A DNA stretch of 64,000 nt from Sphingomonas sp. 7/4-4. Lineage in GTDB: Bacteria > Pseudomonadota > Alphaproteobacteria > Sphingomonadales > Sphingomonadaceae. The notes beneath the pieces were generated by a model. It ran no database searches. It was not told where the DNA came from and saw only the letters and a list, made by a program, of their open reading frames with translations. The position numbers and the translations under genes are program-made. The stretch lies in the NCBI RefSeq assembly GCF_027941955.1, contig NZ_CP115960.1, positions 3,364,501 to 3,428,500 of the forward strand, given 5' to 3'. This document shows positions 37,916-46,284 of the stretch, in pieces. Numbering within the stretch: position 1 is the first letter of the stretch; each line of letters begins with the position of its first letter.

Positions 37916-38953
37916 TCACCCGACCTGGAGGCAGTTCCGTCCGGCGGTCTTGGCGGCGTAGAGCAATCGGTCGGCGCGGTGGAACACGGTCGACAGGCCT
38001 TCGCCCGCTTTGGCGGGGGCGAGCCCGGCCGAGAAGGTGATCTCGCCGAGCGGCGCGTCGCTCTCGCGCAATCGATAGCGCTTGGTGGCGACGGTGACGC
38101 GCGCAGTGTCGAGCGTCGCGCGGGCGGCTTCTAGGTCGACGCCGGTGAACAGCACTGCGAATTCCTCGCCGCCATAGCGCGCGACCAGATGGCCGGTGCA
38201 GGTCTGGCTCAGTGCCTCGGCGATCGCTTTGAGCACCCGATCGCCGACCGCATGGCCGAAGCGATCGTTGACCGACTTGAAATGATCGACGTCGCACACG
38301 GCCAGGCAGATGCCGGTGCCCGCCGCCGCCTGCGCGGCATAGGCTTCCTCGAGTGCGCGACGGTTGGGGAGGTCGGTCAGCGGGTCGCGGCGGGCATTGT
38401 CGCGCGCTTCCTCCAGCTTCTGGCGGAGTTCGCTCGCCTCGCGCGTCGCGCTCTCCAGCCGCGCTTCGGCGCTGTGGACGCGCTCGATCATCGCGGCGGT
38501 GATCCGGGCGACCTCGCCGATCGCGATCGCGCCATTGCCGTCGGTGGAGCGCGAAATGGCTTCGGCGCTCGCGGCGAGGTTCCGCCCGAAATCTTCGGTC
38601 TCGGCGCGAATGGCCGTGACCATGTCCTGAAAGCCCTCGACCTGCATCTGGGTCTGCGCGACGAGGCCGTCGGCCTTTTCCTTGGCGCCCTTGCCGTTCG
38701 GGACCGGCTGGACGTCGCAGCCCAGCGTTTCGATGTCGCGCCGGGTGAGGCGCACGCCGCCGTCGGTCAGCGCATGGACCGCGCGGGCGAGCGGGCCGTC
38801 GGGGTCGGCGAGCAGGTGATAGGCGAAGGCATAGTTGGCGGGATCAGCGTCGAGACGCTGATCGACCAGGAAATCGCCGATTCGGTCGTAAAGACGGCGC
38901 GACGAATCGCTTTCATTTGCCGTCCGGACGGCCCTTGCGCCGGCCATAGCCAT
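37916..38953 (-). CDS. Diguanylate cyclase (GGDEF domain)
   Basis: Makes the second messenger c-di-GMP from two GTP. The 345-residue protein has an N-terminal helical region (1-170), partly coiled-coil (SAEARLESATREASELRQKL), and a C-terminal GGDEF domain starting at DPLTDLPNRRALEEAY. The magnesium-binding VCDVDHFKSVNDRFGHAVGD is intact, and the active-site loop is YGGEEFAVLF (GGEEF variant, active in other proteins). An inhibitory RxxD site is not obvious. No membrane segment is seen. It is transcribed away from the peroxiredoxin region. Confidence 0.93.
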   Translation of the reverse strand: MAMAGARAVRTANESDSSRRLYDRIGDFLVDQRLDADPANYAFAYHLLADPDGPLARAVHALTDGGVRLTRRDIETLGCDVQPVPNGKGAKEKADGLVAQTQMQVEGFQDMVTAIRAETEDFGRNLAASAEAISRSTDGNGAIAIGEVARITAAMIERVHSAEARLESATREASELRQKLEEARDNARRDPLTDLPNRRALEEAYAAQAAAGTGICLAVCDVDHFKSVNDRFGHAVGDRVLKAIAEALSQTCTGHLVARYGGEEFAVLFTGVDLEAARATLDTARVTVATKRYRLRESDAPLGEITFSAGLAPAKAGEGLSTVFHRADRLLYAAKTAGRNCLQVG

Positions 38954-39070
38954 AACCCCCGTGCATCTTCGGTGCGGTATCCCTTGCGGTCCCGCACCGC
39001 CTGTCTGTCCGCTTGGGGTCTAGTGGCGAACTGCTAATATCCGGTGAGCAAATGAAGCTGGGGCTCCCGA

Positions 39071-39617
39071 TCAGCCCCGCTTCCCCGCCTTGTATTTCCG
39101 GACCGCTTCCAGCGTCAGCTTGATGTGGTCGGCCGGGTTCATGTCGGTATGCGCGAACAGGACCTTGCCGTTCGGCGCGATCACATAGCTGGTGCGGCTG
39201 GTGATCGTCGTCGGCGTGCCGTCGGGCTTCTTGAGAAGGACGTCATAACCCTTGATCACGGCGGGGCTTGCCGCCGCTACCGCGAACTTGCCGGCGCAAT
39301 GCTCGCTCGAGAAGGCGACGAGCTTGTCGACATTGCCCGCGGTCATGCCGATCACGGTCGCGCCGGCCGCAGTGAAATCGGGAAGCGCCGCGGCGAAGGC
39401 GGCCGCCTCGACATTGCAGCCGCCGGTGAACGCCGCGGGGAAGAAATAGAGGACGACCGGGCCCTTCTTCAGCGCCGCCTTGAGGTTCACGCTGAGCGGC
39501 TTGCCCGCCATCGCGCCCGCGGCGCTGAAGTCGGGCGCCACGGCGCCGGGGCGAGCGCCGCCTCGACCGGCAGCGACAGCGGCAGGAGCAGGGCGGCGAG
39601 GAAAATTTGGTCCGCAT
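39071..39617 (-). CDS. Exported peroxiredoxin (AhpC/TSA, BCP-like), two apparent -1 deletions
   Basis: Reduces peroxides in the periplasm. ATG 39617 starts MRTKF, after which the T-run (39602-39605) must gain one base to read FLAALLLPLSLPVEAALAPG, a textbook signal peptide; a second base must be added near 39546 to pass into AVAPDFSAAGAMAGKPLSV. The active site PAAFTGGCNVEAAAFAAALP fits PxxxTxxC with the peroxidatic Cys. Then FAVAAASPAVIKGYDV and RTSYVIAPNGKVLFAHTDMNP follow to the stop at 39071. About 182 residues when repaired. The uninterrupted frame alone gives a false leader. Confidence 0.85.
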
Positions 39618-39633
39618 GGCGTCACTCCTTGGG

Positions 39634-40692
39634 TTATCGGGTCAACGCGATCCCTATTCGCGCGTGGGTGTCGTTTCGTCGATAGTCGTCGAGCGCCTCA
39701 CCATAACCGGTAAAGGCCTGGCCGAAGAGATAGAATCCGATGCCGCCGCCGATCGGCGCCAGCGGGTAGGAGGCGAACAATTCGGCGCCGCCGCGCTTGG
39801 TTTCGAAATTGCCGCGGCCAGTGAGCGCGATCTTGATGCCGTCCTTCTGCTGGATCGCCGCGGTGAGCGCCGTGTAGCCGAGATAGTCCTTCACGTCGGG
39901 CGCCGTGCCGAAGCGGCCGACATAGAACCAGGCCTGGGGCGCGACATCGAGCCGCCAGTCGCCGCCGAGATCGAAGCTCTTCTCGACGCGGCCGAAGATG
40001 CGATTGACGTCGATCGAATCGGCCATGCCGCGGCCGTTCGAATCGTGCCGCCAGCCAAGCGCGACTTTGGTGGTCTCGTCTACGGGCACGTCGGCATAGA
40101 CTTCGGGCGAATAAGTGGTCGAGCGGAACGGCCCCGAGGGTTCGTTCAGTGCCCAGAACATCGTCTGGGTATAAGCGAAACGCAGATTGCCGAGCTTGAG
40201 CGGCGCGTCCTCGGCAAAGGGCCGGAAGGCGAAGCTCATCTGGAGCTTGCCGCCTGCATCCCCGGTGCCGAACACGCCGTAAATGGGCTCGTGCGGCTCG
40301 AATCGATCGAGGAACCCCGCCGAAGAGCCGGTCGAACTCTGGACCACGGTCTCTTCGGCCGGGATCTTCGCCGGCGGATGCTGGCCGGAAGGCGGTATGG
40401 CGACGTTCGCGATGCTCACCGGAACGTAGCGCGCCTTGGCGAAACCGCCGGGCGCGATCGTCGGGGTCGGGCCGGGCGCGCGTTCGAGCACGAGGCGCGT
40501 GCCGTCGACCGCTGTGACTTCGATCTGGCGCGGTCCGGCATCGGCGACGGGCGCCGCGGTCTCGTTGACGAGGAAGACCTCGACGCCGCGCAGCGCTTCC
40601 TGCTCGGAAGCCGGCTGGGCCGGCACCGCACGCACCTGCGCGGCGGCGGGCATGGCGACGAAAATGCCGATGACGAACGGGACGAGGCGCAT
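39634..40692 (-). CDS. Outer-membrane phospholipase A (PldA-like)
   Basis: A 352-residue protein with a signal peptide (MRLVPFVIGIFVAMPAAAQ). After about 100 residues of a beta-rich N-terminal domain, the barrel part contains LRFAYTQTMFWALNEPSGPF and the catalytic motif GWRHDSNGRGMADS (His, Ser and Asn of the PldA active site), then NRIFGRVEKSF and YLGYTALTAAIQQKDG. It hydrolyses phospholipids in the outer leaflet when the outer membrane is disturbed. The added N-terminal domain is common in sphingomonads. The gene divergently faces the histidinol-phosphatase gene. Confidence 0.88.
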   Translation of the reverse strand: MRLVPFVIGIFVAMPAAAQVRAVPAQPASEQEALRGVEVFLVNETAAPVADAGPRQIEVTAVDGTRLVLERAPGPTPTIAPGGFAKARYVPVSIANVAIPPSGQHPPAKIPAEETVVQSSTGSSAGFLDRFEPHEPIYGVFGTGDAGGKLQMSFAFRPFAEDAPLKLGNLRFAYTQTMFWALNEPSGPFRSTTYSPEVYADVPVDETTKVALGWRHDSNGRGMADSIDVNRIFGRVEKSFDLGGDWRLDVAPQAWFYVGRFGTAPDVKDYLGYTALTAAIQQKDGIKIALTGRGNFETKRGGAELFASYPLAPIGGGIGFYLFGQAFTGYGEALDDYRRNDTHARIGIALTR

Positions 40693-40758
40693 AAGCGGAA
40701 CGACTGGCAGCGCTTTGTGACCTTGGCGAGTCAAAAACGGACGGGTAGGGCAGCGGTC

Positions 40759-41541
40759 ATGCCTGTTTCCGAGACCGATGTCGCACTTGCCCAGCGCCTT
40801 GCCGATGCGGCGGGCGCGGCGATCCGTCCGCGCTTCCGCGGCTCGTTCGGGCTCGAGGCCAAGGAGGACCTGTCGCCGGTGACGCTCGCCGACCGCGAGG
40901 CGGAGGAGGCGATGCGCCGGCTGATCATCGCCGAACGGCCGATGGACGGGATCATCGGCGAAGAATTCGGCACGCGCGAAGGCAGCAGCGGCCGCCAATG
41001 GGTGCTCGATCCGATCGACGGCACCCGCGCCTTCATCGCCGGTCGCCCGATCTTCGGGACGCTGATCGCGCTGATCGAGGATGGCTGGCCTTTGCTCGGG
41101 GTGATCGACCAGCCGATCATCGGCGAACGCTGGCTCGGCGTCGCCGGGCGCCCGACGCTGTTCAACGGCAAGCCCGCCGAGGCGCGCGCCTGCCGCGATC
41201 TCAAAGGCGCGATCCTCGGCACGACGTCGCCGGCTTTGTTCGACGACGATCAGCTCCACGCCTTCGAACATCTCGATGCCGCCGTGATGAGCACGGTGCT
41301 CGGCGGCGACTGTTATAATTACGGCTGCGTCGCCAGCGGGTGGCTCGATATCGTCGTCGAGGCGGGACTCAAGCTCCACGACTTCGCGGCGCTGGTGCCC
41401 GTGGTCGAAGGCGCGGGCGGGCGGATGTGCGACTGGCAAGGCGATCCGCTCCACGCCGGCAGCAACGGCGAAGTGATCGCCGCCGGCGATCCCGCACGGA
41501 TCGAGGAAATCCTCGAAGCTTTAGCCTGCCGGGGGCACTGA
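40759..41541 (+). CDS. hisN: Inositol monophosphatase family protein, probable histidinol-phosphatase
   Basis: A 260-residue magnesium-dependent phosphatase. The metal sites are in order: EAKEDLSPVTLADREAE, IIGEEFGTREGS, WVLDPIDGTRAFIAGRPIFG (motif DPIDGT, about 89-94) and the C-terminal WLDIVVEAGLKLHDFAALVP. The HDFAALVPVVEGAGG form and the GRPIFGTLIAL segment are typical of the HisN type that completes histidine synthesis in alphaproteobacteria. Other members of the family act on inositol phosphate or PAP, so the assignment is good but not certain. Confidence 0.85.
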   Translation: MPVSETDVALAQRLADAAGAAIRPRFRGSFGLEAKEDLSPVTLADREAEEAMRRLIIAERPMDGIIGEEFGTREGSSGRQWVLDPIDGTRAFIAGRPIFGTLIALIEDGWPLLGVIDQPIIGERWLGVAGRPTLFNGKPAEARACRDLKGAILGTTSPALFDDDQLHAFEHLDAAVMSTVLGGDCYNYGCVASGWLDIVVEAGLKLHDFAALVPVVEGAGGRMCDWQGDPLHAGSNGEVIAAGDPARIEEILEALACRGH

Positions 41542-42021
41542 CGCCCCACGTCGGAAATCAAATGCCGGATTGCGGGCGGTTCTGGCGGTCGCGATCCAGG
41601 CGATCGGGATCCCGACGAGCAGGATGTGGATCGCCAGCGGCATCAGCACCGACAGGGGCGTGATCGCTGTGCCCGGGTTCGGCGGCCAACGCAGCGGAAT
41701 CACGATCCAGTACATGATCAGATAGAGCGCTGCGCCATAGGCCGCGCCGTAGAGCAGCCGCCATTCCCGTACCCGCGGCAGCAGCCGTGCCGCGGCAACG
41801 AAGGCGGTCGCCATCACTGCCATGATCGCGAAATGCACGATTAGGCCGGTGGCCGCTCCGATCCAGCCGCTGGTCCGCGGCCAGTCGCCGAACGGCCCCG
41901 AGGCGACGGACTGGAGCATGCCGGCAATCGATCGGCCGTGCAGCGCGGTGGTGATCATCGCCGCCGCGATGTCGAGCGTGCCCGCAACCAAGGTTGCGAT
42001 TGCGATGGTCTTCCCTTGCAA
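41521..42021 (-). CDS. YagU-like hypothetical membrane protein
   Basis: A 166-residue protein with four helices (IAIATLVAGTLDIAAAMITT, GLIVHFAIMAVMATAFVAA, LLYGAAYGAALYLIMYWIV, VLMPLAIHILLVGIPIAWIA). No ATG is available; TTG 42021 is used because GGGGGAG lies 7 bases upstream. The pattern GxxxDIxxA...HxxIM...YGAxYG is like the YagU/DUF1440 family. Function unknown. Its 3' end overlaps the hisN gene by 21 bases on the opposite strand. Confidence 0.7.
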   Translation of the reverse strand: MQGKTIAIATLVAGTLDIAAAMITTALHGRSIAGMLQSVASGPFGDWPRTSGWIGAATGLIVHFAIMAVMATAFVAAARLLPRVREWRLLYGAAYGAALYLIMYWIVIPLRWPPNPGTAITPLSVLMPLAIHILLVGIPIAWIATARTARNPAFDFRRGASVPPAG

Positions 42022-42152
42022 GCCGGTTCTCCCCCAATTTGATGTAGCCGAGCCTTCCGCTCCCTTGCGGCTCTGCGCAACTTCTGGCGGAGTACGATGC
42101 GGGCGAACGTCGCAAATCCGTCGCCGAACGTCTGGCGGGGCTCGTCCCTTTT

Positions 42153-42944
42153 CTATGCGTGTTCGCGCAGCATCTCCCGCAGCCGTCTGGCATAGACTCG
42201 GCCGGTCGCGATCCGGGTGCCATCGCGCAGGATCACCTCGCGTCGGCCGGTGGGCGTCTGGCGGACCTGTGCGATCGCGGCGACCCGCACCAATGCGGCG
42301 CGGTGCACGCGGACGAACTTGGCCGAATCGATCCGCTCCGACAGCGCCTTGATCGAGAGGCGCAGCAGATGCGATCCCGAAGGCGTGTGCAGCCGGACAT
42401 AATCGTCCTCGCTGCTGACCCAGTCGACCTGGTCGAGCGCGACGTGAGTCAGGCTGCCGCTGACTCCGCGGATCCACAATTCGGTCTCGTACGGAGCGGG
42501 GCCGCCGGAATGGAATTCGGCGCGCAGATCGGCGATGATCCGCCGCATCTCCTCGATCTCGCGCGATGAACCATCGGCCGAAAGACGATTTCGTGCACGC
42601 CCGATCGCTTCCTGAAGCCGCCCGGTCTCGATGGGCTTGAGGACATAATCCACTGCCGAGACTTCGAAGGCGCGGATGGCGAAATGGTCGAACGCCGTAG
42701 TGAAGATCACCGCCGGCGTTACATCGGGCGGCAATTGCTCGAGTATGTCGAAGCCGGTGCCGTCACGGAGCCGGATGTCGAGCAGAACGATATCGGGCCG
42801 AAGCTCGCCAATCGCGTGGACCGCCTCACGGCAGGAAGCAGCCGATCCGACGAGCCGGACCCCGGGCAGGTCCCTGAGCACGATTTCGAGCCGCCGGAGC
42901 GCCAGCGGCTCATCGTCGACGATCAGGATGCGGTCGTCGCTCAT
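42153..42944 (-). CDS. LytTR-type response regulator
   Basis: A 263-residue transcription factor paired with the next gene's kinase. The receiver has DD at residues 10-11, phosphoacceptor Asp56 in DIVLLDIRLRDG and Lys105 in DYVLKPIETG. A linker is followed by the LytTR DNA-binding domain (SEDDYVRLHTPSGSHLLRLSI, FVRVHRAALVRVAAI and VYARRLREML). LytTR proteins control surface or exopolysaccharide genes in other bacteria. The gene overlaps the kinase stop by four bases; its targets are unknown. Confidence 0.92.
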   Translation of the reverse strand: MSDDRILIVDDEPLALRRLEIVLRDLPGVRLVGSAASCREAVHAIGELRPDIVLLDIRLRDGTGFDILEQLPPDVTPAVIFTTAFDHFAIRAFEVSAVDYVLKPIETGRLQEAIGRARNRLSADGSSREIEEMRRIIADLRAEFHSGGPAPYETELWIRGVSGSLTHVALDQVDWVSSEDDYVRLHTPSGSHLLRLSIKALSERIDSAKFVRVHRAALVRVAAIAQVRQTPTGRREVILRDGTRIATGRVYARRLREMLREHA

Positions 42945-44065
42945 CGCGCAAAGGCCAGTGGCATTGTCACCCGCGCTTCGAACCAGCCGCGTCCGGGCGT
43001 CAGCGTGAGGCTCTGCGCGTCCCCGAAATATTCGGCGAGCCGCTGGCGAACATTGGCGGTGCCGATGCCCTCCGGGCCGGAGGCCTTGCGCTCGATCTCG
43101 GGATTGCCGGAATCGATCACGAGGATCGACAGGCTCTCGCCGACGCGCTCCGCGGTAATCGACAGCCGAGTCGGCGGGCGCGACTTCGCGACACCGTGTT
43201 TGACGGCATTCTCGACCAGCGGCTGGATGATCAGCGCGGGCACCGTCGCCCGACGCAGTTCCTCGGGCAGCAGGATTTCGACGGCGAGATCGGGATAACG
43301 CATCTGCTCGATCGCGAGATAGCGGCGGTGCAGCTCGAATTCCTGCTCGAGCGGAACGTCGATCAGCGGATCGATCGCCAGCGTCGATCGGAAGAAGATC
43401 GAAAGCCGCGCGAGCATCCGCTCCGCTTCGGCACCGCGGCCGTCGAGGATCAGCGCCGAGATCGAATTGAGGCTGTTGAACAGGAAGTGCGGATTGATCT
43501 GGCTCGACAGTGCCTTGAGCTTGGCGACGTGCGCCATGCCGCGCAGCTCGGCCGAGCGCTGGGCTTCGTGCCGCGCATCGAAATTATATTCGATCGCGAG
43601 ATACAGCCCGGTCCAGGCGATGAAGAACCAGGTCCACATCGACAGCACGTACATCGCATCATTCCAGTCGACGACGACGAAGCGCGCGGTCCGGCCATAA
43701 AGCGCTGCGAAGGCGAAATAATTGGCCCAGGCATAAGTCTCCGCCAGAAACGGCGCGACCGCCGACACCGCGATCGCGCGCGTCCGGAACGAGCGGTGCG
43801 AAAGCCGTCGCAGCAGGCGGTGCAGGCCATAGCAGATGGCGATGCCGCATACCGACATGGCGATCCGGAGCAAGGCGGCCTCGAAGGCCATATGGCTGCG
43901 CTGCAGGATCATCCCCAGCGTGAACAGCGCACTGCTCGCGCCCCACATGCTGAGCGTGAGCATCAGCTTGGCGCGGGTTTCGGCGCGCGGCTGGGGCCGC
44001 GAGTGCGGGCCCGCTTCATCGACGAGGAAGAATTCGCGTCGCGCGGCCGGATCGGGAGCATCCAC
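42941..44065 (-). CDS. Sensor histidine kinase (LytS/YehU type)
   Basis: A 374-residue membrane kinase. Four or so helices span residues about 30-170 (LSMWGASSALFTLGMILQR, AIAVSAVAPFLAETYAW and a C-terminal one LSMWTWFFIAWTGLYLAIEY). Then the His-kinase domain PF06580-like part has the phosphorylated His in SSQINPHFLFNSLNSISALI, with an ATPase part (LIIQPLVENAVKHGV, LVIDSGNPEIERK, GIGTANVRQRLAE). No extracytoplasmic sensor domain is seen, so membrane state may be sensed. GTG 44065 is the start; an operon with its response regulator is clear. Confidence 0.9.
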   Translation of the reverse strand: MDAPDPAARREFFLVDEAGPHSRPQPRAETRAKLMLTLSMWGASSALFTLGMILQRSHMAFEAALLRIAMSVCGIAICYGLHRLLRRLSHRSFRTRAIAVSAVAPFLAETYAWANYFAFAALYGRTARFVVVDWNDAMYVLSMWTWFFIAWTGLYLAIEYNFDARHEAQRSAELRGMAHVAKLKALSSQINPHFLFNSLNSISALILDGRGAEAERMLARLSIFFRSTLAIDPLIDVPLEQEFELHRRYLAIEQMRYPDLAVEILLPEELRRATVPALIIQPLVENAVKHGVAKSRPPTRLSITAERVGESLSILVIDSGNPEIERKASGPEGIGTANVRQRLAEYFGDAQSLTLTPGRGWFEARVTMPLAFAR

Positions 44066-44098
44066 CCTGCCTTGATCGCAAAAGCCCGCACGCCTGTC

Positions 44099-44113
44099 GA
44101 CTGACGCTCAGTC
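44099..44113. promoter_or_regulatory. Palindrome GACTGA-CGC-TCAGTC upstream of the kinase gene
   Basis: Perfect six-base arms with a three-base centre, 34 bases before the kinase start. An operator is plausible, perhaps for the LytTR pair. A second near copy (GCAGTCAGCC) follows at 44137-44146. Confidence 0.4.
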
Positions 44114-44139
44114 GCTCAAAATCGACGTTCGGCGTGCAG

Positions 44140-44463
44140 TCAGCCGCGCGAGACCAGCCCAGCGAACACGAGCAGGAGGGCGAGCAATGCGGCGATCCGC
44201 GCCCAGCGAATACCGTAGGTCAGGCCGAGCGCCACGATGCCGCCCGCTATCGGCGCCAGCCCGATCCATGCGAGCAGTCGCATCGGCCAGTCCGCGGACC
44301 ATAAGGCCAGCATCAGCGAGGCGACTACGAGCAGCCATCCTGCGCTCCGCAGCCGATTGCCGTGCTTCGCTGCCCGCCATTGCACCGGCACCAACTGGGC
44401 GTGCCGGCTCATGCTCGCCGCCAAGACGAACAGGCCGAGATAGAGCAGCCCGGCGAAGATCAT
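44140..44463 (-). CDS. DUF3325 domain-containing membrane protein
   Basis: A 107-residue protein of three hydrophobic segments (MIFAGLLYLGLFVLAASMSR, LRSAGWLLVVASLMLALWSA, IGLAPIAGGIVALGLTYG). DUF3325 genes end the iron-siderophore uptake operons of several alphaproteobacteria, and this one overlaps the PepSY gene by four bases. The role is unknown; help with iron-siderophore handling at the inner membrane is a guess. Confidence 0.82.
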   Translation of the reverse strand: MIFAGLLYLGLFVLAASMSRHAQLVPVQWRAAKHGNRLRSAGWLLVVASLMLALWSADWPMRLLAWIGLAPIAGGIVALGLTYGIRWARIAALLALLLVFAGLVSRG

Positions 44464-45959
44464 GCTGTCGCCCTTGTGCGCGCCCGGCGCGGCGCCACCG
44501 GTGCGCGCAACGCGCGTACTTGCCGGATCACGATTAGCATCAGCGCGGCAGCGGCGGCGAGTAGGACCAGGTCCATGGCCCATTGCGCGAAACCCGAGAT
44601 GCCGAGACCGAGCAGCGCCGCGCCCGCGCAACCCAATGCCACCAGTCCCAGCAAGGTCGGCCACGCGATCGTTGGACGCAAAGCGAGGCCGGCGAGGACC
44701 GCAATCCCTGCACTCCACAATGCGATCGACACTTCGGCGTCGGCGCGCGCCGGCAAGTCGAGCGGAAGCAGGCGATTTGCCCAGAGATAGGCCACGCTGC
44801 CCAGGAGTGCGCCGGCGATCGCCCCGGCGTTCAAACGCTCTAGAAGGCGGTTGCCGATCGAGAGCGGCGCGCGCTCGCGGCGCTTGACCACCCACAGCAC
44901 CAGCCCGGTCGCAATGGTCAGTGTGAGCATCGCGCCGCCGAGGAAATAGAGCCAGCGCAGCAGCCCCGGCGCGAAGCGGGCCATGTGGAGCCCATAGACG
45001 GTGTTGTAGGTCTTGAGCGCCGGACGCGTCTCGGTCCAGTCGGAGAGCACCCGGCCCGTCGCGCCGTCGAAGCTGATCTCGCCGGGCGTATAGGCGATCT
45101 GGCCGGCATCGCTGCGGAACACCGTCACCACTGCCGCCGTGTCGCCCGGATTGACGACATAGACACGCCCGATAGCGGTTCCGCCGAAGCGGCGGCCGGC
45201 CTCGCGCAGCATCGGAGCGATCGGGGCGAGCGGCGCCTTCTTCTCCGCCAAAGGCCGATTCACCGCGCCGGGCGTGAAGGCCTGGTACATCGCCGCGAGA
45301 TCCTCGCCATAATTGGCAGTGATCGGCCAAGGCATGTTGAGCGACGCCAATGTCACCAGCCCGGTGAAGGTGATCATCAGGTGGAAGGGCAGCGACATGA
45401 CCCCCAAGGCGTTATGGCCGTCCAGCCACGAGCGCTGGCCCTTGGCCGGGCGGAAGGTGAAGAAATCACGGAAGATGCGGCGATGCGCGATGATTCCGGT
45501 GATCAGCGCCACCAGCATCATCAGCGCCGCCAGCGAGGCGAGCAGCCGTCCCCAGGGATAAGGGAGCTGTAGCTCGAAATGGAGGCGATAGAAGAACTCG
45601 CCGCCCATCGTCTCGCGTGCCACCGGCGCGCCGCTCACTGGATCCAGGGCGCGATAGAGATAGACGCCGCCGCTGTCATAGCCTGCCTCGACGGTGTTCA
45701 TCCGGCCGTCCGGCGCAGTGAGATACCAGCCGGTGGAATCAACGGTGTTCTTGCTCAGCCAATCGGTCGCCGCGGCGATCGCATCGACCGGCGCGGCGGT
45801 GGCGACGGCCTCGGGGCGCATCCAGCGGCCGATCTCGGGCTTGAAGACGCTCAGCGTGCCGGCGAAGCACATGAGGAAGAGCACGTGGCCGAGCAGCAGT
45901 CCCGTCCAGCCGTGGAGCCAGGCCATGACCTGGCGGGCGCCCTCGCGGATCGGGCTCAT
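44460..45959 (-). CDS. PepSY-associated TM helix domain protein
   Basis: A 499-residue inner-membrane protein with four to seven helices. It starts IREGARQVMAWLHGWTGLLL (HGWTG motif) and has the paired PepSY loops (YSGGVYLYRALDPVSGAP and GRVYVVNPGDTAAVVTVFRS), the conserved HFELQLPYPWGRLLASLAAL, KGQRSWLDGHNALGVMSLPF and NTVYGLHMARFAPGLLRWLYF. These proteins likely reduce or release iron from siderophores in the periplasm (FsrB/PiuB types). It is third in a TonB-receptor operon, between DUF3649 and DUF3325 genes. Confidence 0.88.
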   Translation of the reverse strand: MSPIREGARQVMAWLHGWTGLLLGHVLFLMCFAGTLSVFKPEIGRWMRPEAVATAAPVDAIAAATDWLSKNTVDSTGWYLTAPDGRMNTVEAGYDSGGVYLYRALDPVSGAPVARETMGGEFFYRLHFELQLPYPWGRLLASLAALMMLVALITGIIAHRRIFRDFFTFRPAKGQRSWLDGHNALGVMSLPFHLMITFTGLVTLASLNMPWPITANYGEDLAAMYQAFTPGAVNRPLAEKKAPLAPIAPMLREAGRRFGGTAIGRVYVVNPGDTAAVVTVFRSDAGQIAYTPGEISFDGATGRVLSDWTETRPALKTYNTVYGLHMARFAPGLLRWLYFLGGAMLTLTIATGLVLWVVKRRERAPLSIGNRLLERLNAGAIAGALLGSVAYLWANRLLPLDLPARADAEVSIALWSAGIAVLAGLALRPTIAWPTLLGLVALGCAGAALLGLGISGFAQWAMDLVLLAAAAALMLIVIRQVRALRAPVAPRRARTRATA

Positions 45960-46279
45960 GCCGGCGGTCCCGCATACCAAACGATCGCGGCGAGCAATGC
46001 GGCCAGCCCGATCACGCCAACCACGGCACGCCCCGGCCCGCGCGCCAGATAGGCCCAGACCGTCACCGCCGGCGCGACGAGGAACGCGAGCAGAGTCGCG
46101 ACGACGGTCGCGTCCAACCGCTCCAGCGGCAGCGTGCGCGCGAGCGCCGCGCCGAACAGCGCCGCGATCGCATAAGCGCCGATAGTGCCGGCGAGCGTGC
46201 GCGCGGCGACATTGCCGCGATACCGCCAGCTCCGTCGGTCCGGTCCCCTGCGGGGTGCCGCCTGCGCCGCGCCATGCAT
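45956..46279 (-). CDS. DUF3649 domain-containing membrane protein
   Basis: A 107-residue protein. After a basic N-terminus, three helices follow (NVAARTLAGTIGAYAIAALF, DATVVATLLAFLVAPAVTVW and AVVGVIGLAALLAAIVWYAG). The RTLAGTIGAYAIAALFGAAL pattern fits DUF3649, which is found only in operons with PepSY proteins and siderophore receptors. It begins 5 bases after the receptor stop and overlaps the PepSY start by four bases, so all four genes are one transcript. The function is unknown. Confidence 0.8.
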   Translation of the reverse strand: MHGAAQAAPRRGPDRRSWRYRGNVAARTLAGTIGAYAIAALFGAALARTLPLERLDATVVATLLAFLVAPAVTVWAYLARGPGRAVVGVIGLAALLAAIVWYAGPPA

Positions 46280-46284
46280 CGCGA